Shown in pieces: positions 5,636-6,904 of a stretch of 6,904 nucleotides of DNA. This DNA is from Actinobacteria bacterium UBA7422. Lineage in GTDB: Bacteria; Actinomycetota; Actinomycetes; S36-B12. Both the position numbers and the translations under genes were made by a program. The stretch spans positions 1,323-8,226 of the forward strand of contig DKME01000031.1 of NCBI GenBank assembly GCA_002469525.1, read 5' to 3'. Each line of letters begins with the position of its first letter. Within the stretch, counting starts at the first letter, position 1. Below the pieces are notes generated by a model. The model was not told where the DNA came from. It worked only from the letters and a program-made list of their open reading frames with translations, and did not search any database.

Positions 5636-5719
5636 TGTCGAAATCATTGGTGTTACCAACTGCCTGCGCACACTTGACCCTCGGTACGCTCGGGTGGGAT
5701 CTCTCGGGAAGGGGACTTT

Positions 5720-6877
5720 GTGCAGGCTCATCAGGTTGACGGCATTAAGCGTGATCACTTTAAGATTTTCCAGCAGCGGGCTTATCTGAACTCTTGTTCA
5801 CAAGGTGCACTCGCAGACGAGGTGAGAACCGCATACACCCTTTACCTTGATCAGCTAGAAGAATTTGGTTCGCTGTGGGAATCCTGGGTTGGCGTCCAAG
5901 AAGACGTGAGAACCCAACTCGCAAAAGTTTTCTCAACGCAAGGCGACCAAGTCGCTGTAACAACAAGTGCATCTGCCGCAGTTAACGCTATTGCGAGTTG
6001 TTTTGATTTTCGAAATGGCCCGAATAAAGTAATTACCACTTCGCTTGAATTTCCCACAGTGGGACAAATCTGGCACGCCCAAGAACGTAATGGAGCGCAA
6101 GTCGTTCACGTCCCTGCGGATTTGGATAACCGATTGCCAGCAGAGCGTGTGGCTGCAGCCATTGACGAGAACACCGCGATCGTCTCGGTGACACATGTGT
6201 GTTACCGAAATGGTGCGATGAATGACATCAAGGCAATAGTTGAGGTGGCTCACGAGCGCGGTGTTCCCGTTCTGGTTGATGCGTATCAGTCCACCGGCGC
6301 TGTACCCATTGATTTTGAGAATCTTGGTGCGGATTTCCTTGTCGGTGGAGTCCTCAAATATATGTTGAGTAGTCCTGGCATCGGTTTCGCGCTAGTGAAT
6401 AACAAGACTGTTTCAGAATTGGTACCAACAACCACGGGTTGGTTTGCTGCTCGAGATATCTTTTCAATGGATATTGCTGCATATGACCCCGCCAAGGATG
6501 CTCGGAGATTTGAAGCAGGAACGCCGAATGTTCCCAGTTTGTATGCTGCTCAAGCAGGGTTGAAGTTCTTGCTCGAAGTGGGTGTGGAGAATGCTTGGAG
6601 AGTGTCAAGCGAACTGCACAGTCAACTCCGCGCAGGGATCCTTGACATGGGAGGCAAATGTGCGACTCCTGAAGGAGATGACGAACATGGCCCTATGCTG
6701 GCCGTGAAGACAACGGACGAGCATGCTCTCGTTAATGCGATGGCACAAGACAACGTCGTGGTCTCATCCCGTGACGGAAACTTGAGAATCAGCCCTCACT
6801 TTTACAACAATAGCGAAGATGTTGACATGGCTCTTAGGTCCATCGCAAAAAATCGGCATCTACTCTTCACGCATTGA
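5720..6877 (+). CDS. Class V-fold PLP-dependent aminotransferase-like enzyme, substrate unknown
   Basis: A complete 385-residue fold-type I PLP enzyme of the aminotransferase class V superfamily (cysteine desulfurase, isopenicillin-N epimerase and kynureninase relatives). Landmarks are AYLNSCSQGAL (21-31), the phosphate-binding TTSASAAVNA (81-90), THVCYRNGA (158-166), VDAYQSTGAVPID (186-198) with PLP-nitrogen Asp187 and Gln190, GGVLKYMLSSPG (209-220) with Schiff-base Lys213, RRFEAGTPNVPS (262-273), and RISPHFYNN (356-364). The cysteine-bearing loop of cysteine desulfurases (RxGHHCA type) is absent and replaced by SSRDGNLRISPH, so a NifS/SufS role is unlikely. A lyase, epimerase or aminotransferase role is possible; the substrate cannot be read from the sequence. 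The start is GTG with GGAAGGGG at 5707-5714, five bases upstream. groL transcription is terminated before it, so it is probably expressed separately. It is not a duplicate of the window's kynureninase, since the motifs differ. Confidence 0.9.
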   Translation: MQAHQVDGIKRDHFKIFQQRAYLNSCSQGALADEVRTAYTLYLDQLEEFGSLWESWVGVQEDVRTQLAKVFSTQGDQVAVTTSASAAVNAIASCFDFRNGPNKVITTSLEFPTVGQIWHAQERNGAQVVHVPADLDNRLPAERVAAAIDENTAIVSVTHVCYRNGAMNDIKAIVEVAHERGVPVLVDAYQSTGAVPIDFENLGADFLVGGVLKYMLSSPGIGFALVNNKTVSELVPTTTGWFAARDIFSMDIAAYDPAKDARRFEAGTPNVPSLYAAQAGLKFLLEVGVENAWRVSSELHSQLRAGILDMGGKCATPEGDDEHGPMLAVKTTDEHALVNAMAQDNVVVSSRDGNLRISPHFYNNSEDVDMALRSIAKNRHLLFTH

Positions 6878-6904
6878 TGATTGGGATCAGCCCGAAGTTG
6901 TAGA

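Larger units (their letters stand above)
5403..5719. other. 317-bp intergenic stretch between groL and the class V enzyme gene
   Basis: It holds the groL terminator (5442-5484). Further along are two copies of GGGCGCCA (5499-5506 and 5530-5537), whose palindromic GGCGCC cores could pair around a small AGCC/GGCT hairpin, and an A/T-rich dyad AAATA-N5-TATTT (5573-5587). -10-like hexamers occur at 5625-5635 (TAGGGT, TAGCGT). Three CTCGG copies (starting 5680, 5689 and 5703) precede the ribosome binding site. I find no convincing gene, tRNA or known riboswitch here. Confidence 0.6.

Noticed and set aside
5674..5714. T-box-like or riboswitch reading of the GGGTGGGATC segment before the class V enzyme
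   Set aside because: The T-box GGGTGGNACCGCG element is not matched, and no antiterminator or terminator pair follows before the start codon.

Overview
The window suggests an actinobacterium of moderate GC (about half G+C by eye). Three features point there: a groES-less GroEL2-type chaperonin with a Gly/Met-rich C-terminus (GGGGDMGGMDF), a DUF3263 protein (a small family known almost only from Actinomycetota), and frequent GTG starts. A small-genome aquatic Microbacteriaceae-type lineage would fit, but that placement is inference and rests on no database search.

Layout, left to right. (1) Positions 1-920, minus strand: the N-terminal three quarters of a kynureninase, running off the left edge with its frame intact. 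(2) Positions 975-1754, plus strand, divergent from kynU across 54 bp: a CPBP (CAAX/Abi) intramembrane protease with all three motifs. (3) Positions 1805-2110: a DUF3263 protein. (4) Positions 2281-3597: an exported, cysteine-free protein related to maltose-type solute-binding proteins, with a Pro-Ala tail. No permease or ATPase gene lies near it. (5) Positions 3598-3764: the groL control region, with two tandem CIRCE operators over a sigma-70-type promoter. (6) Positions 3765-5402: groL, ended by an 18-bp perfect-stem terminator at 5442-5484. (7) Positions 5403-5719: a 317-bp non-coding stretch. (8) Positions 5720-6877: a class V-fold PLP-dependent enzyme of unassigned substrate. The last 27 bases hold nothing recognisable.

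The genes do not form one pathway. groL looks like a self-contained heat-shock unit with its own operators and terminator. kynU (tryptophan/kynurenine breakdown) and the class V enzyme at the far end share a fold superfamily, but nothing in the sequence ties their substrates together. I see no mobile element, CRISPR array, tRNA or rRNA. The two points most worth a second look are the double CIRCE before groL and the orphan binding protein, which by eye alignment lacks all three sugar-stacking tryptophans of maltose-binding protein. I found no evidence for a wholly new multi-gene system.
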